The notes under the pieces were generated by a model. It saw only the letters and a list, made by a program, of their open reading frames with translations. It did not search any database and had not been told where the DNA came from. The translations under genes and the position numbers were made by a program. Positions 34,939-43,225 of a stretch of 64,000 nt of DNA are shown piece by piece. The DNA is from Planctomycetaceae bacterium (lineage in GTDB: Bacteria > Planctomycetota > Phycisphaerae > Phycisphaerales > SM1A02): assembly GCA_947490615.1 (NCBI GenBank), contig CANLHK010000007.1, positions 124,001 through 188,000 on the forward strand, written 5' to 3'. Within the stretch, counting starts at the first letter, position 1, and every line of letters starts with the position of its first letter.

Positions 34939-35682
34939 ATGCTTGTCCAGACAGCCCTCAAGAACGGCATCGCTTCCATCGACCTCGCGCGAGCCGATGC
35001 GCGCAACGCGCTGTCGCGTGCACTCATCGCGGATCTTGCGTCGGCGGTGGCGGCGGTGGAGCGCGACGCATCCGTGCGCGTGTTGATCCTCGGCGGTTTA
35101 GGCAAGTCGTTTTGCGCAGGCATGGATCTCAAAGCTGTCGCCGACGATCCCGTGGCCATGGGTGAAATGCTGCGGGCACTCTCCCGCGTGAACTGTTCGC
35201 TGCGAAAGCTTCCGATTCCAGTCATCGCGCGCGTCCAAGGTGCTGCGATCGGTGGAGGCTGCGGCTTGATGGTGGTCGCGGATTTTGCGGTGACGCACCC
35301 AGAAGCCAAGCTCGGCTATCCCGAGGTGGATCTAGGTATCTGCCCAGCGGTCGTCGCTCCCTGGCTCATGAAGCGCCTTGGGGCGGGCGCTGCTCGCGCG
35401 ATGCTCCTTGAGGGCGGCACGATGTCCGGCGAAGAGGGATTCCGTCGCGGGCTGGCCACGCATCTGGTGCCTGAGGCAGAACTCGGCGCCTTCACGCAGT
35501 CGTTGGCCGAGCGTCTCGTCAAGGGCGGCCCCAACGCGATCGCAGCGACAAAGAAGTGGCTCAATGAGCTCGACGGCTCGTTGGATGACGCGATTGCCGA
35601 TGAGGCGGCCGAGATCAGCGCGCGCATCATCGCGGGTGACGAAGCGCAATCGCGACTGCGTGCCGCGTGGTCGCGCGGCTGA
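34939..35682 (+). CDS. Crotonase-family protein, methylglutaconyl-CoA hydratase-like
   Basis: 247 residues from the ATG at 34939. It has LARADARNALSRALIADL, FCAGMDL and QGAAIGGGCGLMVVADFAV, then LGYPEVDLGICPAVVAPWLM. The first catalytic Glu of ordinary enoyl-CoA hydratases is Gly here (GGGCG), while the second (YPEV) is kept. This pattern, with ..P..V.PWL after it, is what I remember of methylglutaconyl-CoA hydratases of leucine breakdown (LiuC-type), which would suit the nearby leucine dehydrogenase and acyl-CoA dehydrogenase. The assignment to that subfamily is tentative. Confidence 0.8.
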   Translation: MLVQTALKNGIASIDLARADARNALSRALIADLASAVAAVERDASVRVLILGGLGKSFCAGMDLKAVADDPVAMGEMLRALSRVNCSLRKLPIPVIARVQGAAIGGGCGLMVVADFAVTHPEAKLGYPEVDLGICPAVVAPWLMKRLGAGAARAMLLEGGTMSGEEGFRRGLATHLVPEAELGAFTQSLAERLVKGGPNAIAATKKWLNELDGSLDDAIADEAAEISARIIAGDEAQSRLRAAWSRG

Positions 35683-35700
35683 ACCGATCGCACAGACCAC

Positions 35701-36423
35701 TCAGTAGTCAGGTCGCTCGTACAACTCACTTCCACATTCAGGACAGCGTCCGCGCAGGATCGAGTGCTTCGCGTTGTAGCCGCAGTTGGGGCAGTGGCAG
35801 CGATCAATGCGGGACTGACGCACCAAAGTGCGAGTGCGACGAGTGAGCAGGTGCGCGAAACGCAGCGGCAGAAGCAGAAGCGCCAAGCCGACGGACAGCA
35901 TCACCCACCACGCGCCCCATGAGAAGATCCATGAGGAGAGATGCGTCTGCGTCGTCGCTTGGCTCTCCGCAAAGCCTTTGCGTTCGAGGACGGGGCGTGC
36001 GTGGCGGAGGACCTCCGCCTCGCGTGTCGCGGGACATGACGCGGTGCGCGTGACAAGGATCTCCGTCGGGAGATCGGTGTGCGAAGTGACGAGCGGCCAA
36101 CCGCACCAGAGTGTGTGCTGCACGAGTTCGACATCTGCGAGCGGCACCTGCTCGCGCCACGGCATGGCGCGGTCTTTCGCGGAGATCTCCGTCGCGCGCA
36201 CACCAAGACTCTCACCGCTGTTGCCCAGCGTGTCAAAGACGCGCACGAGGACGAGCATCGCGCTGCTCTCGCGGACACGCACCGACTCCATCTTGGAAAC
36301 AAGAAACGGCGCGACGAACGCGAAGAGCACAAAGCCCGCAGCTTGCACGCGGTCGAACTGATTGCGCTCTACCCGTCTGGAGTGGTGGCGGATCTCGCGG
36401 AGGACCTTGAACGGCGATCGCAT
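35701..36423 (-). CDS. Membrane protein with C-terminal zinc ribbon
   Basis: 240 residues from the ATG at 36423, one base after the upstream crotonase stop. There is one transmembrane helix near the N-terminus (AGFVLFAFVAPFLVSKM), a roughly 110-residue domain likely outside the membrane, a second helix (WWVMLSVGLALLLLPL), and a C-terminal cytoplasmic zinc ribbon CPNCGYN...GRCPECGSE. This double-helix plus ribbon layout is common among uncharacterised planctomycete proteins. It is co-transcribed with the crotonase by position, but no functional link is apparent. Confidence 0.72.
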   Translation of the reverse strand: MRSPFKVLREIRHHSRRVERNQFDRVQAAGFVLFAFVAPFLVSKMESVRVRESSAMLVLVRVFDTLGNSGESLGVRATEISAKDRAMPWREQVPLADVELVQHTLWCGWPLVTSHTDLPTEILVTRTASCPATREAEVLRHARPVLERKGFAESQATTQTHLSSWIFSWGAWWVMLSVGLALLLLPLRFAHLLTRRTRTLVRQSRIDRCHCPNCGYNAKHSILRGRCPECGSELYERPDY

Positions 36424-36424
36424 G

Positions 36425-37234
36425 TCAAGGCGTCCGTTGCCGTGTGGACCAGAAGGTCTGCAGCATGCGTTCGAACTCTTCGCCTGATGCCAGCGCGACG
36501 CTCGCATCGCGCACCGTCGACATCAGCGCCACATTACGAGGCGCGCTTGAGCCAAGGTCGCCCGCGCCGCGCTCTTCGATCGTGCGCATCCAACGCTTGG
36601 TTGCGCGCATCGCGAGCGGACCCTTGTCCAACAGCCGCGCGACAAGCGTGTCCACTTCGCGGTCGAGATCAGCGGCGTCGACGCAGTGCGTGGCGAGCCC
36701 TTGGGTGTGCGCAAGCTCGCCGTAAAGGATCTCGTTACTCAGGAGCAGCGCGCGCATCGCTGGTCCCATGCGTGAAAGCAAGGTCGGCGCGCTGATCGCA
36801 GGAGAGATGCCGATCCGATGCGTGGGGTAGCCGAGTTGCGCATCGCGCGCGACAACCACGAAGTCACACGGCGTCAGGAGCGCGCAGCCACCAGCCAGCG
36901 CCGCGCCTTGGACGCGCGCGACGACAGGAATGTCGAGGGCGCGCAAGCCAACAAGGCACGCCGCGAGCCCGCGCAACAACGCTTCGACGGCGCGCGGCTC
37001 GTCGACACACGCCGCGAGATCGAATCCCGAACAGAACGAGGGTCCTTCACCCGAGAGCACAAGCGCGTCGACTTCGCGGTCAGCTTCGACACCCGCGATG
37101 GCAGCACAGAGTGCCTGCAGCATGGTGACCGTGAGCGCGTTGCGACGCGCTGGATCGGCCAGCACGATGTGCGCGACGCGTCCTCGCACCTCAAGCCGAA
37201 CCGAAGTGGGCATGGGCGTGGTTGAGGTGTCCAT
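36425..37234 (-). CDS. Crotonase-family protein lacking the usual catalytic glutamates
   Basis: 269 residues from the ATG at 37234. Family blocks: LADPARRNALTVTMLQAL, FCSGFDLAA and QGAALAGGCALLTPCDFVV, then LGYPTHRIGISPAISAPTLL. The oxyanion hole is retained, but the first catalytic Glu is Ala (GGCALL) and the second Glu position is Thr/His (YPTHR). It resembles the second crotonase of this region more than the first. It may act as an isomerase, decarboxylase or thioesterase-type member, or be inactive. It is followed immediately by the zinc-ribbon membrane protein gene. Confidence 0.82.
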   Translation of the reverse strand: MDTSTTPMPTSVRLEVRGRVAHIVLADPARRNALTVTMLQALCAAIAGVEADREVDALVLSGEGPSFCSGFDLAACVDEPRAVEALLRGLAACLVGLRALDIPVVARVQGAALAGGCALLTPCDFVVVARDAQLGYPTHRIGISPAISAPTLLSRMGPAMRALLLSNEILYGELAHTQGLATHCVDAADLDREVDTLVARLLDKGPLAMRATKRWMRTIEERGAGDLGSSAPRNVALMSTVRDASVALASGEEFERMLQTFWSTRQRTP

Positions 37235-37247
37235 GAGAGCGCGCGGC

Positions 37248-38129
37248 CTACATCGATGATGAGGCGAACTTCGACCACGCGCTCTTATCGAAAGTGAAGA
37301 GCTGTCCTGCACGGTGGGGCACACCGCGCTCGAAGATCGGAAGCGCCTTGATCGGTCCAAGCGCGATGATCTCGTGGAACTGCCTGCGGAAATTGCCGCG
37401 ATCGAGCGGCGCGTCGAGCAAGCGCTCGTAGAGCTCACGCAGCGACGAGAGTGGGAACGGGTCAGGCAAGAGACCGACAAAGATCGGCACCTCGGCGTCC
37501 GCAGTCTTGTTTGGTTCCGTCGCATCGCCCCCACCACCAAGCACCGTCTCAAACGGGCTGCGAGCGGTGAAGCCGTCGGTCTTGCGGAACAGAATGTGGC
37601 GCGGCAGCAGGCGTCGCGTCAGGGCGTCGGCCAGCGTCGCATCGAGGAACGCGTCAAACGCGCAAGAGAGAATGCTGCGCGTCGCGTGATCGAGATCACC
37701 TAAAGCCGAGATCGCCATGAACGCCTCGTCGGCTTCGAGCGCCGAGGCTGCATCGGCACCAGCGACAATCGGGCGCGCGATGGCCCACGAGATGACGACA
37801 AGCCGCGCGCGGCTGCCGACACCCAAGGCGGGCATGGCGCGGACTCCAGCACTCGAGATCCGCACGAGGTCGCGCGCGGGGACCACGCGGGTCGCTGCGT
37901 TGCGCGCCGCGTTGGCCAATCCGCCGTCCGCTTCACGCGAATCTGGCGAGGCGTTGGGCACGGTGCGGAGCAACTCGCTGGAGTTTCCTGCACCAAACGG
38001 CAGTCCAACGCAGAGCTCTCCGCGCACCACGCGAAACACCACCGTCGCGGCGACGACATCGAATGCCTGCGAGGCATCAGGCGTGAAGGCGACCTTCGAG
38101 GGACGAACGAGAACCGACGAACTGTCCAT
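37248..38129 (-). CDS. NrtR-like regulator: degenerate Nudix domain plus winged helix
   Basis: 293 residues from the ATG at 38129. Residues about 24-150 follow a Nudix fold (FDVVAATVVFRVVRGELCVG, then DGGLANAARNAATRVV) but the Nudix box lacks its catalytic Glu residues. Residues about 230-292 match the NrtR winged helix: LRELYERLLDAPLDRGNFRR, then IKALPIFERGVPHRAGQLFTFD. NrtR proteins sense ADP-ribose-type ligands and control NAD, sugar or cofactor genes. No NAD gene is nearby, so the target may be elsewhere or be the divergent phosphatase-type gene (57 bases between starts). The fold is fairly sure, the ligand unknown. Confidence 0.75.
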   Translation of the reverse strand: MDSSSVLVRPSKVAFTPDASQAFDVVAATVVFRVVRGELCVGLPFGAGNSSELLRTVPNASPDSREADGGLANAARNAATRVVPARDLVRISSAGVRAMPALGVGSRARLVVISWAIARPIVAGADAASALEADEAFMAISALGDLDHATRSILSCAFDAFLDATLADALTRRLLPRHILFRKTDGFTARSPFETVLGGGGDATEPNKTADAEVPIFVGLLPDPFPLSSLRELYERLLDAPLDRGNFRRQFHEIIALGPIKALPIFERGVPHRAGQLFTFDKSAWSKFASSSM

Positions 38130-38185
38130 TCCCCGATGATACGGACTTGCGCGGCGCGTGCAGGTACGCTCACATTCGATCTCAC

Positions 38186-38779
38186 ATGAGCAGTTCTCCC
38201 GCATCCAAGCGTCTCTTCCTCGTGCGTCACGGTGAGACGGAGTGGAGCCTCTCTGGGCAACACACCTCACGCACCGATGTTCCGCTCACGGCCGAGGGCG
38301 AGCGTCGCGCGATGCTCCTCGCACCAGTGCTTGCGGGACATTCGTTCGCGTTGGTCTTGTCTAGTCCAATGCTGCGTGCACTGCGCACTTGCGAACTCTG
38401 CGGCATGTCGGCGAACGCCATTCGGTGCGATGACCTCATGGAATGGCACTACGGCGAGTATGAGGGTCGCACCACGACAGAGATCCGACGCACGCGTCCA
38501 TCGTGGACGGTGTTTCACGATGGCGTTCCTGACGGTGAGTCTGCTGAGGATGTCGCGCGCCGCGCGCAACGCATCATCGATCGCGTGCTCGCGTGCGATG
38601 GCGATGTCCTCGTGTTTAGTCACGGACATTTCCTCCGTGTCCTCGCCGCGACCTGGCTGGAACTCGCGCCTGAAGATGGCGAGCGCTTCGCTCTCGATAC
38701 AGGAACCGTGTCGATCCTCGGTCTTGAGCGGGAAACGCGTGTGGTTCGCTTGTGGAATACTCGTCCCGAGAAGGGATGA
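38186..38779 (+). CDS. Histidine phosphatase (phosphoglycerate mutase-like) family protein
   Basis: 197 residues from the ATG at 38186. It has the family RHGETEW motif with the phosphate-accepting His15, the surrounding Arg residues, LSSPMLRALRT, the acid/base Glu in EWHYGEYEG and the second His in FSHGHFLRVL. Length and sequence are typical of broad-specificity phosphatases rather than glycolytic mutase. The substrate is unknown; members remove phosphate from sugar phosphates, alpha-ribazole phosphate or others. It is divergent from the NrtR-like regulator, which might control it. Confidence 0.88.
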   Translation: MSSSPASKRLFLVRHGETEWSLSGQHTSRTDVPLTAEGERRAMLLAPVLAGHSFALVLSSPMLRALRTCELCGMSANAIRCDDLMEWHYGEYEGRTTTEIRRTRPSWTVFHDGVPDGESAEDVARRAQRIIDRVLACDGDVLVFSHGHFLRVLAATWLELAPEDGERFALDTGTVSILGLERETRVVRLWNTRPEKG

Positions 38780-39050
38780 GCCGAGCCGCTTCATCCGTTT
38801 TCGGACCCGTCTTCGCACGCGTCCGAGAGCCTCCACAGCTCCGATCCGCGTTCCTGCGCGGCCAGGCGGGGGGCACTTAGCCCACTGCGCGAGCACCCCA
38901 CGAATCGCTCTGAAACCTCGCGGGTTTTCCCGCGAATCGCCGCCCAAAATCGCGGCACAGACAACAATGGGATGAGCCCTGCGGAACGCCGATTTGGGCT
39001 CGCAGCCAGTCCTTATGCGATCGCAACCCTCGATCGAAGGGAAGACCGTC

Positions 39051-39680
39051 ATGCTTCTTCGTGACTACACGCTTGCCCATGCGCGCACCAAAGTGCGTGG
39101 CATCTTCTGCCTCGAGACCGACTGGTCCGAGGTGCGGACATCGCCCAGCGTCGAGCCCATGCTCGCGCTCCTCAAGAGTTCCCCTCTGGCGATTCCGTTC
39201 GTCCATCGCAATGTGGTCACCATCGACACGCTCGACTACTACCTCAAGAAGTGGGCGCAGCGTCGTCACGACGATTATCCGATTCTCTACCTCGGCTTCC
39301 ACGGGATCGAGGGCGAGGTGCAGTTTGGCGATCTGCGTCGGCGTGGCGCGCGCGTCACCCTCGACGCGCTTGAGGAAACTCTCCGCGGTCGTTGCGCTGG
39401 TCGCGTGATTCACTTCGGCTGCTGCCAGACGCTTGGTGTGAGCCAGCGTCGGTTGCGTCGCTTCATCGAAGAGACGGGTGCGCTGGCCGTGAGCGGCTAT
39501 GAGAAGGACATCGACTGGGTGCGCTCAGCGATGCTCGACTTCACGCTCTTTGCGAGCATCCAGCAGAACACCATGACAGTCGCGGGCATGCGCGCGGTGC
39601 GGCGTCGCATGCAGTTGCGACAAGGCCGCGAGATTCGTTCGCTCGCGTTCCGCATGGCGCTGCGTGAACCACGCTCGTAA
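39051..39680 (+). CDS. Caspase-fold (CHAT/C14-like) protein candidate
   Basis: 209 residues from the ATG at 39051, preceded by AAGGGAAG; earlier in-frame starts at 39015 and 38994 are less well supported. A His-Gly after a hydrophobic strand (YLGFHGIEGEVQFGD, His84) and a Cys after a second strand (RVIHFGCCQTLGVSQRR, Cys124/125), then SGYEKDIDW, are spaced as in clan CD cysteine proteases (caspase, CHAT, gingipain). A small family of stand-alone bacterial proteins with HFG.C looks like this. No adaptor or target gene is adjacent. It may be a processing protease or toxin-like effector. Catalysis is inferred from the dyad only. Confidence 0.62.
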   Translation: MLLRDYTLAHARTKVRGIFCLETDWSEVRTSPSVEPMLALLKSSPLAIPFVHRNVVTIDTLDYYLKKWAQRRHDDYPILYLGFHGIEGEVQFGDLRRRGARVTLDALEETLRGRCAGRVIHFGCCQTLGVSQRRLRRFIEETGALAVSGYEKDIDWVRSAMLDFTLFASIQQNTMTVAGMRAVRRRMQLRQGREIRSLAFRMALREPRS

Positions 39681-39692
39681 CGCGCGGTGGGT

Positions 39693-41120
39693 TTATCCGA
39701 GTTTCTTGACGCCCGTGCCGCGCTTGGTGCCCTTTTCAACGGGCGTGTTCGCCTTCGTCCCGCGCATCTGCGGCGTGGCGTAACGAATCGATTTCATCTT
39801 GCGCTTGCGCGCGGCTTCCTTGAGACGCTTGGCTTTGTCTTTCTCAGCGTGCTCCTTGGCTTCGTAGGCCTTGAGGACTTCCGCCTCCTCGGCCTTGGAG
39901 CGTTCATGACGGATGCGGTCGCGGTCGCGCATGAAGGTGCTCGCGTCCTCGGGAAGTTGGATCGCATCCCATTCGGGGCGAGCGAGGTCCACGACCGACT
40001 CCCATCGCGCGCGCTCTTCAGGAGAGACAAAGGTGATGCTCGAACCTTCGCCACCACCGTGGCCTGCGCGGCCGACGCGGTGGATCCACTCTTCGGGTGA
40101 GACAGGCACATCGTAATTGATGACCAAACGAATCCCCGGCACATGCAAACCGCGCGCGGCGACATCGGTGGCGACGAGGACGCGACAGCGCCCGTGCGTG
40201 AAGGCCTCGAGCGCTTTCTCGCGCTGCAACTGCGAACGATCGCCATGCACGACCGCTGCCGACACTTCATGCTTGCGCAGCGCGCCCGCGACCCAACCGG
40301 TGCGACGACGACTCGCGCAGTAGACGACGATGCCGCGACGCAGATCCTGCTTGGCAAGAATCGAGAGGAGGGCTGGCGTCTTGAGCTCTTCATCGACCAG
40401 CAAGCGCTGGTGCACGAGGTGATCGGCCGCGGTGTTGCGCGTGCCGACCGTGATCTTCTGCGGCTTGCTGAGTTTCTTGTGAACGAGGTTTTCGACTTCC
40501 TTGGGAAGCGTGGCCGAGAGCAACCACTTCGCGCGACCTTCGGGTGTGCGTTCGAGCACCCAATCGACCTGCGGAAGAAAGCCCATGTCGAGCATGCGGT
40601 CCGCTTCATCGCAGACGATGTAGCGGATGTGCGCAAGCGTCATGGAATCATTTTCGATCAACTCGCGGGCGCGGCCTGGGGTGGCCACCACGATGTCGAC
40701 GCCTTGCTTGAGCTGTTCGACTTGCGGCGCGAGCGCGACCTTGCCATAGACAGCGGCCACCTTGAGCAACGAGCCGCGCGAGAGATGGCGCAACTCTTCA
40801 GCCACTTGTTGCGAGAGCTCACGCGTCGGCACCAACACCAACGCGCGGAGTCGTGTTCGTGGGTCGCGGCGTCGGCCTCCCGTCTCCACAGGCTTCTGTC
40901 GAAGCAGGAGGTCAGCAAGCGGAATGCCGTAGGCGAGCGTCTTGCCTGTTCCTGTTGGCGCGAGTCCCACGAGATCGCGGCTTTGAAACGGATCACCATC
41001 GTCGCTGGGTGCCAACGCAGCGGGGATGAACTCCGTCTGGATCGGTGTGGGCGTGGTGAAGCCCATGTCGGCGATGCCGCGAAGGACGAGTCGATGAAGC
41101 GTGGCGGGGAAAGCAGTCAC
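39693..41120 (-). CDS. DEAD-box ATP-dependent RNA helicase
   Basis: 475 residues from a GTG at 41120, chosen because it begins right at the helicase core; an ATG at 41147 would overlap the divergent gene. Motifs: PTPIQ (Q motif), APTGTGKT (54-61), PTREL, TPGR, DEAD (171-174), SAT (202-204), and in the second domain VATDVAARGLHVP and HRVGRAGHGG. The C-terminal 100 residues are a Lys/Arg/Glu-rich tail, typical of RhlE-type helicases acting in ribosome assembly or RNA decay. It is convergent with the caspase-fold gene. Confidence 0.93.
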   Translation of the reverse strand: MTAFPATLHRLVLRGIADMGFTTPTPIQTEFIPAALAPSDDGDPFQSRDLVGLAPTGTGKTLAYGIPLADLLLRQKPVETGGRRRDPRTRLRALVLVPTRELSQQVAEELRHLSRGSLLKVAAVYGKVALAPQVEQLKQGVDIVVATPGRARELIENDSMTLAHIRYIVCDEADRMLDMGFLPQVDWVLERTPEGRAKWLLSATLPKEVENLVHKKLSKPQKITVGTRNTAADHLVHQRLLVDEELKTPALLSILAKQDLRRGIVVYCASRRRTGWVAGALRKHEVSAAVVHGDRSQLQREKALEAFTHGRCRVLVATDVAARGLHVPGIRLVINYDVPVSPEEWIHRVGRAGHGGGEGSSITFVSPEERARWESVVDLARPEWDAIQLPEDASTFMRDRDRIRHERSKAEEAEVLKAYEAKEHAEKDKAKRLKEAARKRKMKSIRYATPQMRGTKANTPVEKGTKRGTGVKKLG

Positions 41121-41145
41121 CGTCGAAGTATCGCACAATGGAGCC

Positions 41146-41775
41146 ATGTCGAAGTCACGCCTGCGAGGAAGCCTGGTTCGTCTCACCATCGCGCTGTGTG
41201 TCGGTGTGGCAGCGACGGCGTTCTCTGCGTTTCTGTCGCTCTACATGGTCGAACGAGGCCAGGGCGCACGCATCAGCACCGTGCATCGCGGACTCTACGG
41301 TTGGTGGAACGCGCGCGACTCCGTGACAGGCGCGCACTGGTCGAACCTCCAACTCATGGACACGCCACTCGGGACGCCGCTCTATGAAGGTGAACTCGCG
41401 CCATGGGAAGAGCCGCCGCCGCCTCCGTATCCACAAGCGCAATACCTGCGAATCGGCACGCTCTCGGTCGGTTGGCCGCGTCCCGTCTTGGCGATGCGTT
41501 GGACGGTCACCTCGCTGACGCGAAGTTTTCCCGTACCCGCGGAACTCGATGATGGCGACACCAGCATCGCCTACGCCGCAGAGAGCGCGCTCACGGGTAA
41601 CCGCGGCGGTGGGCCAGACGAGACAACGCTGATCTGGTCAGGCATCGCCATCGATGTCGTGTTGTTTGCGGCCGTCGTCGTCGGTCCGATCGCACTGGCG
41701 CGTCGATGCGCAAAGGGCCAGCGACCTTCGTGGCGCACTCCTACTCCGCAGGCAGCATCGGCAGCAGCACGATGA
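41146..41775 (+). CDS. Membrane protein of unknown function
   Basis: 209 residues from the ATG at 41146. One transmembrane helix near the N-terminus (LTIALCVGVAATAFSAFLSL), a roughly 125-residue exposed domain with a Pro run, and a second helix (TLIWSGIAIDVVLFAAVVVG) before a basic tail. The topology is similar to other uncharacterised planctomycete two-helix proteins. No domain is recognised. Its 3' end overlaps the convergent small membrane-protein gene by 35 bases, and its start lies within bases of the helicase start on the other strand. Confidence 0.6.
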   Translation: MSKSRLRGSLVRLTIALCVGVAATAFSAFLSLYMVERGQGARISTVHRGLYGWWNARDSVTGAHWSNLQLMDTPLGTPLYEGELAPWEEPPPPPYPQAQYLRIGTLSVGWPRPVLAMRWTVTSLTRSFPVPAELDDGDTSIAYAAESALTGNRGGGPDETTLIWSGIAIDVVLFAAVVVGPIALARRCAKGQRPSWRTPTPQAASAAAR

Positions 41776-42022
41776 CTAGGAGATAGAGCCCCACAGCGAT
41801 TCCCACAACGGCGCCAATGACTTGGAGCGCCATCTTGGTGGCGGCTCTCGGCCAGTCGGACAACTGTTCGACACGGATCGCCTTGTAGGCCATCGCGACA
41901 CCGAACGACATCGGAATCAGAAGCAGCCACCACCACACTTCGGCGTTGGGTGCGGGCTGGAGAAACGGCGTCCACGCGAGGAACAGCGGGGCGATCATGC
42001 CGTGGCTCAAGATTGCGCTCAT
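41741..42022 (-). CDS. Small integral membrane protein
   Basis: 93 residues, with an N-terminal hydrophobic segment (MIAPLFLAWTPFL), then two clear helices (EVWWWLLLIPMSFGVAMAYK and ALQVIGAVVGIAVGLYLLVI). The start overlaps the stop of the upstream gene by ATGA, so it is translated with that DUF6677-like protein. No family is recognised; pairing suggests a membrane complex. Confidence 0.65.
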   Translation of the reverse strand: MSAILSHGMIAPLFLAWTPFLQPAPNAEVWWWLLLIPMSFGVAMAYKAIRVEQLSDWPRAATKMALQVIGAVVGIAVGLYLLVIVLLPMLPAE

Positions 42023-42510
42023 GCTCGGGCTCCCTCACCGCTGCGTCGGCCACCGCTCGGCGCATCGCTGCGGGGCGCGTGAACCGCAGCATCGAGCAGC
42101 ACACAGATGTTCAGCAAGCCCGCGAGGAACACGAAGAGCGTCCCGAACTCATTGGAGTGCGCGATACCCTTGAACGAGCTCACATAGACCTTGGGTCCAT
42201 CCGCAGGCGAGGGCATTTCCACCATGGGTGCTGCCCAGCCCGACTTCAGGAGCGCGTCGTTGGCGGCGCTGGTCGCAAACGCGATCGGACCGCAGCCCGC
42301 TTGTCCAATGAACCAAAGTCCAGCTTCTTTGCGATCGACGCAGTCGATCCCGCCGACCAAGAGACCACCAAGGAAGAGCGTCAGAACGCCCGCCATGGCA
42401 TAGAAACCGCGTCTGGTGTTCCCTGCCACGATGTGCCCAAGGCCCGGAAAGACCCATCCAAGGATGGCGCCAAGCGGTCGGAAGGTGGAGTCAGAATCGT
42501 TGGCGGGCAC
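42019..42510 (-). CDS. DUF6677-like membrane protein
   Basis: 163 residues, with three to four membrane helices. The start (LGAILGWVFPGLGHIVAGNT followed by RRGFYAMAGVLTLFLGG) matches the pattern of planctomycete proteins annotated as DUF6677: a Gly-rich first helix W..PG.GH...G...RG. The stop overlaps the start of the next small membrane protein. The function is unknown. The family name is from memory. Confidence 0.7.
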   Translation of the reverse strand: MPANDSDSTFRPLGAILGWVFPGLGHIVAGNTRRGFYAMAGVLTLFLGGLLVGGIDCVDRKEAGLWFIGQAGCGPIAFATSAANDALLKSGWAAPMVEMPSPADGPKVYVSSFKGIAHSNEFGTLFVFLAGLLNICVLLDAAVHAPRSDAPSGGRRSGEGARA

Positions 42511-42689
42511 GGGAGATCTGCAGAGGTCGTTGAAGGAAGAACTGCGGGAAGGATCTGGTTGAAACAGGCCCGAAAGATCGTGCGGAGCACCCCGTGGAAT
42601 GCCTTAAGTCACCCTCGGGGACCGCCGATAGGCCGACAGTGTAGCGGTGGCGCATTTTCGCGCCCGCGCCGCGAGCATCGGAGGTTGTC

Positions 42690-43130
42690 ATGGCAAACGA
42701 GTCCACCAATTCAAACCCATCCAAGCGCGCCGCCGCGGCTGATCCGCGTGAAGGCTGTGTGGTTGATCGTCGCCTCGGCCTCGATCGCCGCGACCTTGAA
42801 GCCGCTTCACCGACCAATCTCGAGCGTCGTCGTGGTCCTGGCCGTCGGCTCAGCGACTTCGTGCGCGACGCCGAAGAAGGCGAGATGAACAAGGAGCAGT
42901 TCATGTTCCTGATGGCCATCGACGCCTTCAAGCGCTCCAACGGCAAGTCGTTCCCCACCTGGACCGATGTGCTGGAGGTCGTTCGAAAGCTCGGCTACCG
43001 CAAGACCATGCCAAGCGAACTCAATCTTGGCGGTCGCGCCGAAGACTGGCGCGAGCGCGCTGACGCGCCGTCGAACACCACGCACAGCACTCCTGATGAG
43101 AAGGCTGAGCCGCGCAAGAACGCTGCGTAA
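42690..43130 (+). CDS. Conserved basic protein of unknown function
   Basis: 146 residues. The first 60 residues are rich in Arg/Asp (VVDRRLGLDRRDLEAA, ERRRGPGRRLSDFVRDAEE), and the core KEQFMFLMAIDAFKRSNGKS followed by FPTWTDVLEVVRKLGYRK looks like a compact helical domain. The DRR/ERRRGPGRR pattern resembles the RRxxxRR sequence that opens PilZ (c-di-GMP-binding) segments, but no beta-barrel follows. No cysteines. It is preceded by GGAGG and followed by a very strong terminator, so it is probably a single, well-expressed gene. I believe similar proteins occur across Phycisphaerae. Confidence 0.68.
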   Translation: MANESTNSNPSKRAAAADPREGCVVDRRLGLDRRDLEAASPTNLERRRGPGRRLSDFVRDAEEGEMNKEQFMFLMAIDAFKRSNGKSFPTWTDVLEVVRKLGYRKTMPSELNLGGRAEDWRERADAPSNTTHSTPDEKAEPRKNAA

Positions 43131-43163
43131 TCAGGGCTTTCTAATCAACTCTGATCCAACATC

Positions 43164-43197
43164 GACCGCGGCCGTTCTGGCCGCGGTCGTTTGATTT
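43164..43197 (+). terminator. Rho-independent terminator
   Basis: A perfect 10-bp stem, GACCGCGGCC (43164-43173) with GGCCGCGGTC (43179-43188), a 5-base loop and a GTTTGATTT tail. It ends the gene at 42690-43130 and, read on the other strand, may also serve dapB. Confidence 0.85.
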
Positions 43198-43225
43198 CAG
43201 AGGTCTTGCACCGCGCGGGGATCGC

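Noticed and set aside
40143-41387. A 414-codon plus-strand frame opposite the helicase gene
   Set aside because: Antisense to all DEAD-box motifs; no motif of its own.
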